Shown in pieces: positions 34,719 to 42,553 of a DNA stretch of 64,000 bases. The stretch comes from Brevibacillus brevis. Its GTDB lineage: Bacteria; Bacillota; Bacilli; Brevibacillales; Brevibacillaceae. The DNA lies in contig NZ_CP134050.1 in assembly GCF_031583145.1 (NCBI RefSeq), positions 2,989,501 through 3,053,500 on the forward strand, written 5' to 3'. Position 1 is the stretch's first letter; the number at the start of each line of letters is the position of its first letter. A program made the position numbers and the translations under genes. The notes beneath the pieces were generated by a model. That model searched no databases, had not been told where the DNA came from, and saw only the letters and a list, made by a program, of their open reading frames with translations.

Positions 34719-34767
34719 CCTCCTTTCCGTGACGCCAGCCGCGTGTAACGGAAAGAGAGGTTTTTTT
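34719..34767 (+). terminator. Rho-independent terminator
   Basis: CCTCCTTTCCGT at 34719-34730 pairs with ACGGAAAGAGAGG at 34748-34760 (one bulge) and is followed by seven T residues. It isolates the second GntR gene. Confidence 0.85.
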
Positions 34768-34792
34768 GCATGGGCGGATTTCCATTTTTTTG

Positions 34793-34884
34793 TTGACGGA
34801 AGAATGCGACTGGTATAGTATTCGAATCAAGTGGTATGTATTTAAAAGTGGTATAGAGTCGTTTCTTGGTAGATGAGTATACCA
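34793..34884 (+). promoter_or_regulatory. Promoter with repeated TGGTAT operator half-sites
   Basis: TTGACG at 34793-34798 and TAGTAT at 34816-34821 are 17 bases apart. TGGTAT occurs at 34811, 34832 and 34849 in direct orientation, and its complement ATACCA occurs at 34879. These match half of the TGGTATATACCA palindromes found upstream of two other genes in the island. Confidence 0.6.
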
Positions 34885-34903
34885 GTTGGGAGATGGCAGG
34901 ACC

Positions 34904-35617
34904 ATGAGGAAGTACGATACTGTCCGTTCGGATCTCACGGAAAAGATCGAGGCGTACATCCAGGAGCACCAGTTGAAGGCACATGACAAGCTTCCATCGG
35001 AAAGGGAACTCAGCGAAATCTGGGACGTGAACCGGATGACCCTCAGAAGTGCCACCCGGCGTCTTGTCGACGAAGGGATTCTCTACAGTGTTCCTGGCAG
35101 CGGCACGTATGTCGCTGCCAAGAAAATCAACCGAAACTTGTGGCAGTTCCTCTCCTTTTCCGAAGCCATGAAAGAGGCAGGACTGGATGCCCGCACCAAC
35201 GTGATTTCCTGCAGGCAAATCGAAGCGAACAAGAAGCTGGCGCAAACCTTCTCGATCCTGCTTGGCACACCAGTGATCGAGCTGAAACGAATCCGGATCG
35301 TGGAAGAGGAGCCTTTCTCGCTGGAGACGATTTACATCCCGTCCCGCTTTTGCCCCGGGCTCGAGAAACACGATCTGGAAAAACAGTCGCTGTACGCGGT
35401 TTTGCGAAACGTGTACGGCATTGAGCTCACCCGAAGCAGACAAGAAATCAGCCTGACGTACCTGACCGAAGAGGAAGCGGCTTTCCTTGGTGTGGCTGAG
35501 GGCGAAGCGGCTGTATGCACCAAAGTGGTGACAGCCACTGAGGAAAAGCTCCCTGTCGAGTACACGATTGAAATCGCTAGAGGTGACCGCTGCCAGTTCA
35601 GTACGATCCTGAGATGA
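34904..35617 (+). CDS. GntR/HutC-family regulator (third)
   Basis: This 237-residue GntR-UTRA protein has the HTH segments HDKLPSERELSEIWDVN and RMTLRSATRRLVDEGIL and a UTRA domain with ELKRIRIVEEEPFSLETIYI. ATG 34904 is used; an in-frame TTG at 34886 lacks a better site. It is first in a probable operon with the divergent SIS deglycase and a PfkB kinase. The repeated TGGTAT half-sites in its promoter suggest autoregulation and control of those two genes by a phosphosugar effector. Confidence 0.83.
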   Translation: MRKYDTVRSDLTEKIEAYIQEHQLKAHDKLPSERELSEIWDVNRMTLRSATRRLVDEGILYSVPGSGTYVAAKKINRNLWQFLSFSEAMKEAGLDARTNVISCRQIEANKKLAQTFSILLGTPVIELKRIRIVEEEPFSLETIYIPSRFCPGLEKHDLEKQSLYAVLRNVYGIELTRSRQEISLTYLTEEEAAFLGVAEGEAAVCTKVVTATEEKLPVEYTIEIARGDRCQFSTILR

Positions 35618-35646
35618 CTGGACGTGCAGCCCTGCCTGGTTTTAGA

Positions 35647-35660
35647 GCCAAGCGCTTTAA
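35647..35660. promoter_or_regulatory. Possible cre (CcpA) site
   Basis: GCCAAGCGCTTTAA contains the palindromic AAGCGCTT core of catabolite-responsive elements, 34 bases upstream of the SIS deglycase gene. The outer TG/CA pairs are missing, so the call is weak. Confidence 0.3.
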
Positions 35661-35693
35661 AATAAAAAGCCATTATCGTGGGGAGGAATACGG

Positions 35694-36707
35694 ATGTTGA
35701 AATTCGATTCACAGCTGTTTCTTCAGACAGTAGGGAAGGACGCCATTGCGCAGCGGGAAAACATCGAGAAGATCGTCGACGAAATTTCTGCGAGAGGCTT
35801 CCGCAACCTGTTTCTGATTGGCGCAGGCGGCACCATCGCAATGATGTACCCGTACGAGTATATCTTCAAGTCCAGCTCCACGCTGAAAGTCCATGCGGAA
35901 ATCGCTGCGGAATTCATGGTCATGAATCACAAGCATTTCGGCAAAGATTCCGTCTGTATTTTCGCATCGGTATCCGGCACGACCAAAGAAACGGTCGCCG
36001 CGGCGCAGTATTGCAAGGATAGAGGAGCCACGACAATCGGGCTGGTCGCGGATCCCGACACTCCGCTCGCAAAAATCGTCGATTACTGCATCTCGACCGG
36101 ACATGAGAAGCATTCGTTTGACACGTTCTTCCTCCACCTGTACATGCTGACCTTCCGCTTCATGCACAACAACCGCGAATTCCCTCTGTACGAACAGTTC
36201 ACCTCGGAGGTCGCCTTGCTTCCCGAAGCCATGCTCGAGGCGATGGAGTCGTTCGAGCAGCGCGCAGAGGCATTTGCGATCCGGCACAAGGATACGGATT
36301 ACCATATGCTGGTCGGCGCTGGCAACCTGTGGGGCAACACGTATTCGTACGCGATGTGCATTCTGGAGGAAATGCAGTGGATTCGTTCGAAATCAATCCA
36401 TGCAGCGGAATTTTTCCATGGCACGCTGGAGCTGGTCGAGGAGAATACCAGCGTCATTCTGCTCAAAGGGGAAGACGAGACTCGGCCTTTGGTCGAACGG
36501 GTGGAGCGTTTCGCCGAAAAAATCACGAAAGAACTGTTCATCCTCGATACAAAAGAATTTGCGCTGGAAGGGATTAGCGAGGAGCTGCGACAATATTTTG
36601 CGATCAGCCTCAACTGGGCGCTGCTGAATCGGATCAGCGTGTACCTAGAGCGCGAGCGGAACCATCCGCTGGAGACAAGACGATACTACCGCAAGATGGA
36701 CTACTGA
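35694..36707 (+). CDS. Divergent SIS-family phosphosugar deglycase (GfrF/FraB-like)
   Basis: This 337-residue tandem-SIS protein is clearly related to FrlB but distant from the other two copies. It has FLIGAGGTIAMMYPYEYIF instead of the FrlB CGGSSALMY segment, a SVSGTTKETVAAAQY phosphosugar loop, MQWIRSKSIHAAEFFHGTLE in place of HAIHAGEYFHGPFE, GEDETRPLVERVE and a terminal HPLETRRYYRKMDY. Such variants include GfrF (glucoselysine-6-phosphate) and FraB-type deglycases. GGGGAGGAA precedes ATG 35694. It sits with its own GntR and kinase, so it probably cleaves a different Amadori or Heyns product. Confidence 0.83.
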   Translation: MLKFDSQLFLQTVGKDAIAQRENIEKIVDEISARGFRNLFLIGAGGTIAMMYPYEYIFKSSSTLKVHAEIAAEFMVMNHKHFGKDSVCIFASVSGTTKETVAAAQYCKDRGATTIGLVADPDTPLAKIVDYCISTGHEKHSFDTFFLHLYMLTFRFMHNNREFPLYEQFTSEVALLPEAMLEAMESFEQRAEAFAIRHKDTDYHMLVGAGNLWGNTYSYAMCILEEMQWIRSKSIHAAEFFHGTLELVEENTSVILLKGEDETRPLVERVERFAEKITKELFILDTKEFALEGISEELRQYFAISLNWALLNRISVYLERERNHPLETRRYYRKMDY

Positions 36708-36727
36708 CCGGCAGCCGTATTCAAGAG

Positions 36728-36753
36728 GAGCACTACAGAGGTAGTGCTCTGTT
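36728..36753 (+). other. Intercistronic hairpin
   Basis: GAGCACTAC at 36728-36736 and GTAGTGCTC at 36741-36749 form a perfect 9-bp stem with an AGAG loop, followed by TGTTT. It may attenuate or stabilise the transcript between the deglycase and kinase genes. Confidence 0.6.
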
Positions 36754-36809
36754 TGGCAAAGGGATGAAAGCGGTTTCGGGCAAAAGGGAGAAAGCGAGGA
36801 GGCAGCTAC

Positions 36810-37661
36810 ATGAAAGTAATCGGCTTTGGCGACAATGTCGCAGATGTCTATCTCCACACCAGGACGCGATATCCGGGAGGCAACTCCGTCAATTTTGCCG
36901 TCTATGCGAAGCAGCTGGGGATTCCTTCCGCGTATCTAGGCGCGTTTGGCAACGACGAGATCGCTGCTTTCATCCGGCAGGAGCTGACGTCAATCGGCAT
37001 CGATCTTTCGCGCTGCTTGCAGCGAGATGGTGAAAATGGCTACGCCGAGGTCAATCTCGTCGATGGAGACAGGGTGTTTGTAGGTGGAAACAAAGGCGGC
37101 ATCTCTACGCAGCTGCCACCCGTCCTGAGCAAGGACGATTTGACGTACATGAAAGACTTCGCACTCATCCACTCCGGCTGCTACGCCAACGTAGAGTCCG
37201 AGCTGCCCAAGCTGCGCCGCCTGGACGCATTGGTCGCCTACGATTTCTCGGAAGAGTCAAAATTCAGGACGGACGACTACTTGGGGCGAGTGTGTCCGCA
37301 CATCGACTTTGCCTTGTTTTCAGGCGGGCATTTGACGGAAGAAGAAATTACACAGCTGGCCAGCCGTGTGAGAGTGTACGGAGTCGATGGGATTCTCGTC
37401 ACGCGAGGATCGAGGGGACCGCTTTTCTTCTGCGGAGGAGAGACGTACGCCGGGACTGTCGAATACGTGGAGCCCGTCGATACGATGGGAGCCGGAGATT
37501 CCTATCTGACCGCCTTTCTCATCCATTTGGTGCAGTCTGGCTGGAAGAAAAACCAGCTTCCTTCCCGGGAAGCCATTTTGTCCGGCTTGCAAAAAGCCGC
37601 TTCGTTCTCGGCAAAAACCTGCCTGATTGACGGGGCATTCGGTCATGGGCAATCATTTTAA
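36810..37661 (+). CDS. PfkB-family sugar kinase, FrlD-like (second)
   Basis: This 283-residue kinase parallels the FrlD at 27764: FGDNVADVYLHT, YPGGNSVNFAVYAKQLG, GDRVFVGGNKGG and the C-terminal DTMGAGDSYLTAFLIHL with the catalytic Asp. GCGAGGAGG precedes ATG 36810. It follows the divergent SIS deglycase and should make its phosphorylated substrate. Having two FrlD-like kinases in one locus points to at least two sugar-amine substrates. Confidence 0.87.
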   Translation: MKVIGFGDNVADVYLHTRTRYPGGNSVNFAVYAKQLGIPSAYLGAFGNDEIAAFIRQELTSIGIDLSRCLQRDGENGYAEVNLVDGDRVFVGGNKGGISTQLPPVLSKDDLTYMKDFALIHSGCYANVESELPKLRRLDALVAYDFSEESKFRTDDYLGRVCPHIDFALFSGGHLTEEEITQLASRVRVYGVDGILVTRGSRGPLFFCGGETYAGTVEYVEPVDTMGAGDSYLTAFLIHLVQSGWKKNQLPSREAILSGLQKAASFSAKTCLIDGAFGHGQSF

Positions 37662-37679
37662 ATACGAACTCGCCCGCAC

Positions 37680-37727
37680 TTGACAGAATCGTCAGATAAC
37701 TTCATGATCGCTATAAAGGTATATACC
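37680..37727 (+). promoter_or_regulatory. Promoter and GGTATATACC operator of the fourth GntR gene
   Basis: TTGACA at 37680-37685 is a perfect -35; CATGAT at 37703 is a possible -10 (17-base spacing). The palindrome GGTATATACC lies at 37718-37727, over the expected transcription start. Confidence 0.65.
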
Positions 37728-37750
37728 AATCAGGAGAAGGTTGAGTCGGC

Positions 37751-38482
37751 ATGGAACCACGCACTAGTGATAGCACTCCATTCTATAAGCAGTTAAAGAA
37801 CAAAATCCTGGACGAGATCGAGAGCGGAAAGCTTTCCAGCGGAGACAAGCTGCCATCCGAAAGGGAGCTTGCGGACTTGTACGGGATCAGCAGAATGACG
37901 GCCAGACATACCTTGTCCATCCTGGAGAGGGAGGGAGTGGTCGAGCGCAGGGTAGGATCGGGAACATTCGTTACCAACAAGAAGATCGAGATGGACTTCA
38001 TTACATTCAACAGCTTTACCAAAAATATGCTTGGCAAGGGGCTTCGACCGAACACACAGCTGCTCTCCGTCCGGAAAGATCTGGCGAAGCCATCCCTGGC
38101 GAGGAAACTGAAAGTGCCGGAGGGGGAAGAAGTGATCGTGTTCAGGCGCCTGCGATTGGTCGACGGGACGCCGGTGGCCATCGAGGAGTCGTTCCTTCCG
38201 TACGGGTACTGCCCGGGAATCGAAGAGCACATCGCGGATGACACCTCTCTTTATCAAGTATTGGAAGACGTCTACCAAATCGTGCTGGTGAAAGCCCGGG
38301 AGTACATGCAAGTCACATTTTCCGACGAAGCGGAAAGCAAGCTGCTGCGGATCAAACCGGAGAGCCCCTGTATTTTGCTGGAAGCAGTCGCTTATGACAA
38401 AAAAGGGCGGGAAATCGAGTTTTCCAAGTCGATCACACGCAGCGACATTGTGCGGTATTACTCGGAATTACACCTCAAATGA
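37751..38482 (+). CDS. GntR/HutC-family regulator (fourth)
   Basis: This 243-residue GntR-UTRA protein shows SSGDKLPSERELADLYGIS, RMTARHTLSILEREGVV and GSGTFV, with a UTRA domain containing VFRRLRLVDGTPVAIEESFL. GGTATATACC lies upstream of its own gene, and AATGGTATATACCATT lies between it and the following binding-protein gene. It is therefore the best candidate to repress itself and the transporter-epimerase-deglycase operon. The UTRA domain probably senses a 6-phosphofructosamine. Confidence 0.86.
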   Translation: MEPRTSDSTPFYKQLKNKILDEIESGKLSSGDKLPSERELADLYGISRMTARHTLSILEREGVVERRVGSGTFVTNKKIEMDFITFNSFTKNMLGKGLRPNTQLLSVRKDLAKPSLARKLKVPEGEEVIVFRRLRLVDGTPVAIEESFLPYGYCPGIEEHIADDTSLYQVLEDVYQIVLVKAREYMQVTFSDEAESKLLRIKPESPCILLEAVAYDKKGREIEFSKSITRSDIVRYYSELHLK

Positions 38483-38515
38483 AAGAATCGGAGGCAAACA
38501 AATTTTTTTAGAAAT

Positions 38516-38531
38516 AATGGTATATACCATT
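38516..38531. promoter_or_regulatory. Perfect 16-bp palindromic GntR operator
   Basis: AATGGTATATACCATT is a perfect palindrome located 17 bases before the start of the binding-protein gene, directly ahead of its AAGGGGAGG ribosome site. A bound repressor would block transcription or elongation into the operon. Confidence 0.75.
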
Positions 38532-38547
38532 AAGGGGAGGAATCGTC

Positions 38548-39867
38548 GTGTTGACCTGTACACGAAAGCTGGCTCTACTCGGTACGTTGGTTTTGTCGTT
38601 GATCGCAAGCGGTTGTTCCAGCCCGTCCTCCACGGCAGGCGAATCCGCGTCAGGATCCGGTGCCGACGGAAAGATCGAACTGAAAATCCTGCACAAGTGG
38701 CCCCAGCCTGAGTACGCTCCTTACTTTGAAGAAGTTGTCAAGGAATTTGAAAGCCAGAATCCTTCCATCAAAATCAAGATAGAGGCGGTAGCCGACGAAC
38801 CGATGAAGGACAAACTGAGAGTCATCATGGGTGGAGGCTCCGTTCCGGACATCATGTTCTCATGGTCGGGAGAATTCGCCAGGAAGTTCGTACGCTCGGG
38901 AGCCGCCATGGATTTGACGGAAGCATTGAATGCCGATCCCGAGTGGAAAAACAGCTTCATTCCAGCCTCGCTTCAGCCGTTCGTCTCGGACGGCAAAAAC
39001 TACGGGGTACCGCTGCGCTTCAACGGGAAGTTCTTCGTCTACAACAAGGAGATCTTTGACAAGTATCAGCTGCAAAAGCCGAAGACATGGGGTGAATTTT
39101 TGCAACTTTTAGACAAGTTGAAGCAGGCAGGGGAGACGCCCATCGTGCTCGGCAACGCGAGTCCCTGGGCAGCCATTCACTATTTGACGGGACTGAACCA
39201 GAAGCTGGTACCGGGCGACGTACGGATGAAAGACTACAATCCCAGCTCGGGAGAATTTACGGATCCGGGTTATATCAAGGCTTTGGAATATTTGAAGGAA
39301 CTTAACGACAAGGGATACTTCAACGACAACATCAACTCGAGCTCCCATGATATGGCCACCCAGATGTTCTTTGCAGGGAAAGGTGCGATGATGTACCTCG
39401 AGCTGGAGGAATTCCAGGAAGCGCAAAAAAATATGCAGGCGCCGTTTGACTTCTTCCCGTTGCCTTCCATCCCGGAAGGAAAAGGAAATCAGAACTACAT
39501 TACCGGAGCGCCCGACGGGTTTATCGTATCATCGAAAACCGAGCATCCGAAAGAAGCCATCGCATTCTTGAAGTTCTTGACCAGCAAGCAAAATGCGGAA
39601 AAGCTGGTCAAGAGTATCGGCTGGCCCAGTCCGATCGTGGGAGCGACGAATCCGGATACGGCAATGAAGCAAGTCGCTGAAGCCGTTGACATGATGAAGA
39701 GCGCCGAAGGCATGGCCGAATGGCTGGACACCGATGTGCATGCCAAAGTGGCGGATGCGTACCTCTCCAACATCCAGCTGCTTTTGGATGGCACCAAATC
39801 GCCGGAAGACGTCATGAAAGAAGTGCAGGCAGTGGCACAAGAGGTCAAACAGGAAGTGAAGCAGTAA
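38548..39867 (+). CDS. ABC importer sugar-amine-binding lipoprotein (second set)
   Basis: This 439-residue CUT1 binding protein has a signal peptide with the lipobox LIASGC near residue 24, then SBP motifs IELKILHKWPQPEYAPYF, GGGSVPDIMFSWSGEFARK and EWLDTDVHAKVADAYL. It is paralogous to the FrlO-like protein at 30510. GTG 38548 follows AAGGGGAGGAA. The operator palindrome lies immediately upstream, and two permease genes follow. Confidence 0.87.
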   Translation: MLTCTRKLALLGTLVLSLIASGCSSPSSTAGESASGSGADGKIELKILHKWPQPEYAPYFEEVVKEFESQNPSIKIKIEAVADEPMKDKLRVIMGGGSVPDIMFSWSGEFARKFVRSGAAMDLTEALNADPEWKNSFIPASLQPFVSDGKNYGVPLRFNGKFFVYNKEIFDKYQLQKPKTWGEFLQLLDKLKQAGETPIVLGNASPWAAIHYLTGLNQKLVPGDVRMKDYNPSSGEFTDPGYIKALEYLKELNDKGYFNDNINSSSHDMATQMFFAGKGAMMYLELEEFQEAQKNMQAPFDFFPLPSIPEGKGNQNYITGAPDGFIVSSKTEHPKEAIAFLKFLTSKQNAEKLVKSIGWPSPIVGATNPDTAMKQVAEAVDMMKSAEGMAEWLDTDVHAKVADAYLSNIQLLLDGTKSPEDVMKEVQAVAQEVKQEVKQ

Positions 39868-39921
39868 GTCATTCGGGGGAAAGCAGCCCTTGCACTGCTT
39901 TCCCTCTCCCCAGGAGGGAGC

Positions 39922-40815
39922 ATGATGTTGAAATCGTCATTTTCCAATGCCCGGTCCGCACTCCCTTTCATCATACCGGCCCTTCTCCTCATCGTGCTGT
40001 TCGTCTTCCTTCCGATCGTGTTCAATCTGTATTACAGCATGTTCCGGTGGAGCGCATTTGACATGAATGGCGAGTTTGTCGGGCTGGATTACTACACGAA
40101 GCTGTTCCGAGACCCCGTCTTCTACATCGCATTAAAAAACAACTCGCTGTATGCGGTCATCTCCCTTTTGTTTCAGGTAGGAGGAGGGCTGGTAATCGCC
40201 GCCATCCTCGAGGAGAAAATCATCCGACGCTGGCAGCCTTTTTTTCGGACCGTATTTTTTATGCCGGCCGTCATCTCTATATCGGTAGTCGGTCTCATGT
40301 GGCAGCTGTTGTACAACCCCGATATCGGACTGATCAATGGTGCGTTGAAAGCGATCGGCCACAACGACTGGGCGCGCTCTTGGCTGGGTGACAGCAAAAC
40401 GGCGATTTACGCAGTCGTGGCTGTCTCTCAATGGCAGTATACCGGCTACATGACGATGCTTTTCCTGATCGCGATGCACAAAATTCCCGGAGAATTGTAC
40501 GAGGCCGCGATGATGGACGGAGCCAGCCGGATCCGCACGTTTTTCCACATCACGATTCCCCAACTGAAGGAAATGATTTTGGTCGGAAGCATGATCACGG
40601 TCATCGGAGCGTTCAAAGTGTTCGATGAAGTGTACGTCATGACCTTCGGAGGACCCGGCCGTTCTACCGAAGTGCTGGGAACGATGCTGTACCGGGCAGC
40701 GTTCCGCAATGATGAAATGGGGTACGCTTCGTCCATCGGGACTGTGATTTTTGCCATTACGCTCCTTTTGTCTCTCTTGCAAATGCGCATATCCAAAACG
40801 GGCAGGGAGGTGTAA
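39922..40815 (+). CDS. ABC sugar permease, MalF-type (second set)
   Basis: This 297-residue CUT1 permease has six predicted helices and the EAA loop ELYEAAMMDGASRIRTFFHI. It is paralogous to FrlN (the FGGPGRSTEVLGTMLY segment matches). AGGAGGGAG precedes two adjacent ATG codons (39922, 39925); the first is used. It pairs with the next permease, nine bases downstream. Confidence 0.88.
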   Translation: MMLKSSFSNARSALPFIIPALLLIVLFVFLPIVFNLYYSMFRWSAFDMNGEFVGLDYYTKLFRDPVFYIALKNNSLYAVISLLFQVGGGLVIAAILEEKIIRRWQPFFRTVFFMPAVISISVVGLMWQLLYNPDIGLINGALKAIGHNDWARSWLGDSKTAIYAVVAVSQWQYTGYMTMLFLIAMHKIPGELYEAAMMDGASRIRTFFHITIPQLKEMILVGSMITVIGAFKVFDEVYVMTFGGPGRSTEVLGTMLYRAAFRNDEMGYASSIGTVIFAITLLLSLLQMRISKTGREV

Positions 40816-40824
40816 ATCGTTCTG

Positions 40825-41652
40825 ATGACCGGGCTGAACCGACTCTACCGCATAGCGATCTGGCTATGGTTTGCCGCCTATGCGATCTGTATCCTGTACC
40901 CGCTGTTCTGGCTTGCCATGAATGGCTTCAAATCCAATCGAAATTTCTTCCTTGACCCTTGGGGGTTGCCTGAGAAGTGGCAGTGGCAAAATTACGTCTC
41001 CGCCTGGAAGGCAGGGATCGGCCACTACTTCCTGAACAGCGCTTTCGTCACCGTCGTCTCGGTGTTCCTCGTGCTCCTGATCGGCTCCATGGCTGCATTC
41101 GGACTTAGCCGCTTTCGCTTTAAGGGAGCCAACCTTCTCTTGCTGATTGTCGTGAGCGGCTTGATGCTGGCTCCGCAGGTGAGCCTGATCTCCCTTTACA
41201 AAATGCTGCAGATGATCGGGCTGTACAACACACACTGGGGGTTGATCGTCCCGTATGTCGCTTTTCAGTTGCCGTTTTCAATCTTCCTGATGCGGTCGTA
41301 CTTCCTCTCCATCCCGAGAGAGCTGGAGGAGTCGGCGACGATTGACGGCTGCAGCACCTGGCAGGTCTATTGGCACATCATTTTGCCTATGGGCAAGCCG
41401 ATCTTGGCTTCTGCCGCCTTGCTCACCGGTATGAATGTCTGGAACGAGTTTATGTTTGCGATGGTATTCATCGAAGACTCCGCACTCCGGACGATTCCGG
41501 TCGGCCTCATGAACTTGAGGAGCCAGCTGAACACGGATTTCGGCGTCCAGCTGGCAGGTCTGGCGATTTCCGCTTTGCCCATGATCATCGTCTTCATCCT
41601 GTTCCAAAAACAGTTTGTACGCGGCATGATGGCAGGCAGTGTAAAAGGATAA
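40825..41652 (+). CDS. ABC sugar permease, MalG-type (second set)
   Basis: This 275-residue permease has six predicted helices and the EAA loop ELEESATIDGCSTWQVYWHI. It is paralogous to FrlM but lacks the long N-terminal extension. GGGAGGTG lies 12 bases before ATG 40825. No ATPase gene follows; like the first set it probably uses a general MsmX-type ATPase. Confidence 0.88.
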   Translation: MTGLNRLYRIAIWLWFAAYAICILYPLFWLAMNGFKSNRNFFLDPWGLPEKWQWQNYVSAWKAGIGHYFLNSAFVTVVSVFLVLLIGSMAAFGLSRFRFKGANLLLLIVVSGLMLAPQVSLISLYKMLQMIGLYNTHWGLIVPYVAFQLPFSIFLMRSYFLSIPRELEESATIDGCSTWQVYWHIILPMGKPILASAALLTGMNVWNEFMFAMVFIEDSALRTIPVGLMNLRSQLNTDFGVQLAGLAISALPMIIVFILFQKQFVRGMMAGSVKG

Positions 41653-41674
41653 CCAATCGCTCGGGAGGGGTAAG

Positions 41675-42508
41675 ATGGCTGCAATCAAACGATCGCAAAT
41701 CACCGGCATGAACTTTCATTACCTTCACTATCCGTTGACCTACTTTCTGGATTCCATGGTCCGCTACCAATTCGAGCACATCGAGCTCTGGGGTGCGGCG
41801 CCGCATTGTTATGTGGAGGATTTGTCGTCAGGCGACCTCAAGCAAATCAGAAGAGAGCTGGATGTTCGCGGACTTACGGTCGTGTGCTTCACACCGGAGC
41901 AGTGCATGTATCCTGTCAACCTCGCCGCCAAAGAGAACGCAGTCAGGGAAAGAAGCCTGCAGTACTTTCAAAAGTCCATCGAGGTGAGCGCCGAGCTGCA
42001 GTCCCCGATCGTTTTGGTGACCGCAGGCTGGGGCTATCGCAATGAACCCAGAGAGGAAGCGTGGCAGCGGTCGTGCGATTCCTTGCGGCAGCTTGCCGAG
42101 TATGCGCAGCAAATGGGGATCACGCTCGCTTTGGAACCGCTCCAACGCATCGAATCCAACCTGGTTTGCGATCGGTCCGACTTGACGCGCATGCTTGGGG
42201 AAATTGGGTCTGCTTCTGTCAAAGGCATGGTCGATACGGTAGCGATGGCCGTGGAGGGCGAGGATTTGGAGAGCTATTTCGAGCAGTTTGGCGACGATCT
42301 GGTCCATATCCATCTGATCGACGGAAAGCCGGGCGGCCATTTGGCCTGGGGAGATGGACACCTTCCGCTCGCGGACTACATGGAAGCTTTGGGGAGAAAC
42401 AGCTACACCGGTGCATTGTCGCTGGAATTCACATCATCGCAGTACCTGCTGGATCCGGACAGGGCAGTGGAAGCGTCTCTGAAGCTGCTCGAGCCGTATT
42501 GGGCGTAG
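41675..42508 (+). CDS. Sugar-amine 3-epimerase, FrlC-like TIM barrel
   Basis: This 277-residue AP-endonuclease-2-family TIM barrel follows the FrlC pattern: FEHIELWGAAPHCYVED, FTPEQCMYPVN, LALEPLQRIESNLVC with the metal-binding Glu, GMVDTVAMA, VHIHLIDGKPGGH and the C-terminal TGALSLEFTSS with the last metal ligand Glu. FrlC interconverts fructoselysine and psicoselysine, letting FrlD/FrlB handle C3 epimers. It follows the permeases by 22 bases. A general xylose-isomerase-like activity is an alternative, but context supports epimerisation. Confidence 0.8.
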   Translation: MAAIKRSQITGMNFHYLHYPLTYFLDSMVRYQFEHIELWGAAPHCYVEDLSSGDLKQIRRELDVRGLTVVCFTPEQCMYPVNLAAKENAVRERSLQYFQKSIEVSAELQSPIVLVTAGWGYRNEPREEAWQRSCDSLRQLAEYAQQMGITLALEPLQRIESNLVCDRSDLTRMLGEIGSASVKGMVDTVAMAVEGEDLESYFEQFGDDLVHIHLIDGKPGGHLAWGDGHLPLADYMEALGRNSYTGALSLEFTSSQYLLDPDRAVEASLKLLEPYWA

Positions 42509-42553
42509 GCAAAGCAAGTGACTAAAGACCCATCAATGGAGGAGGAGAAACAC

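Noticed and set aside
36765..36778. A second cre-like sequence, TGAAAGCGGTTTCG, before the second kinase gene
   Set aside because: It lies within the operon just after an intercistronic hairpin, and the final A of the consensus is missing; I could not justify listing it as a site.
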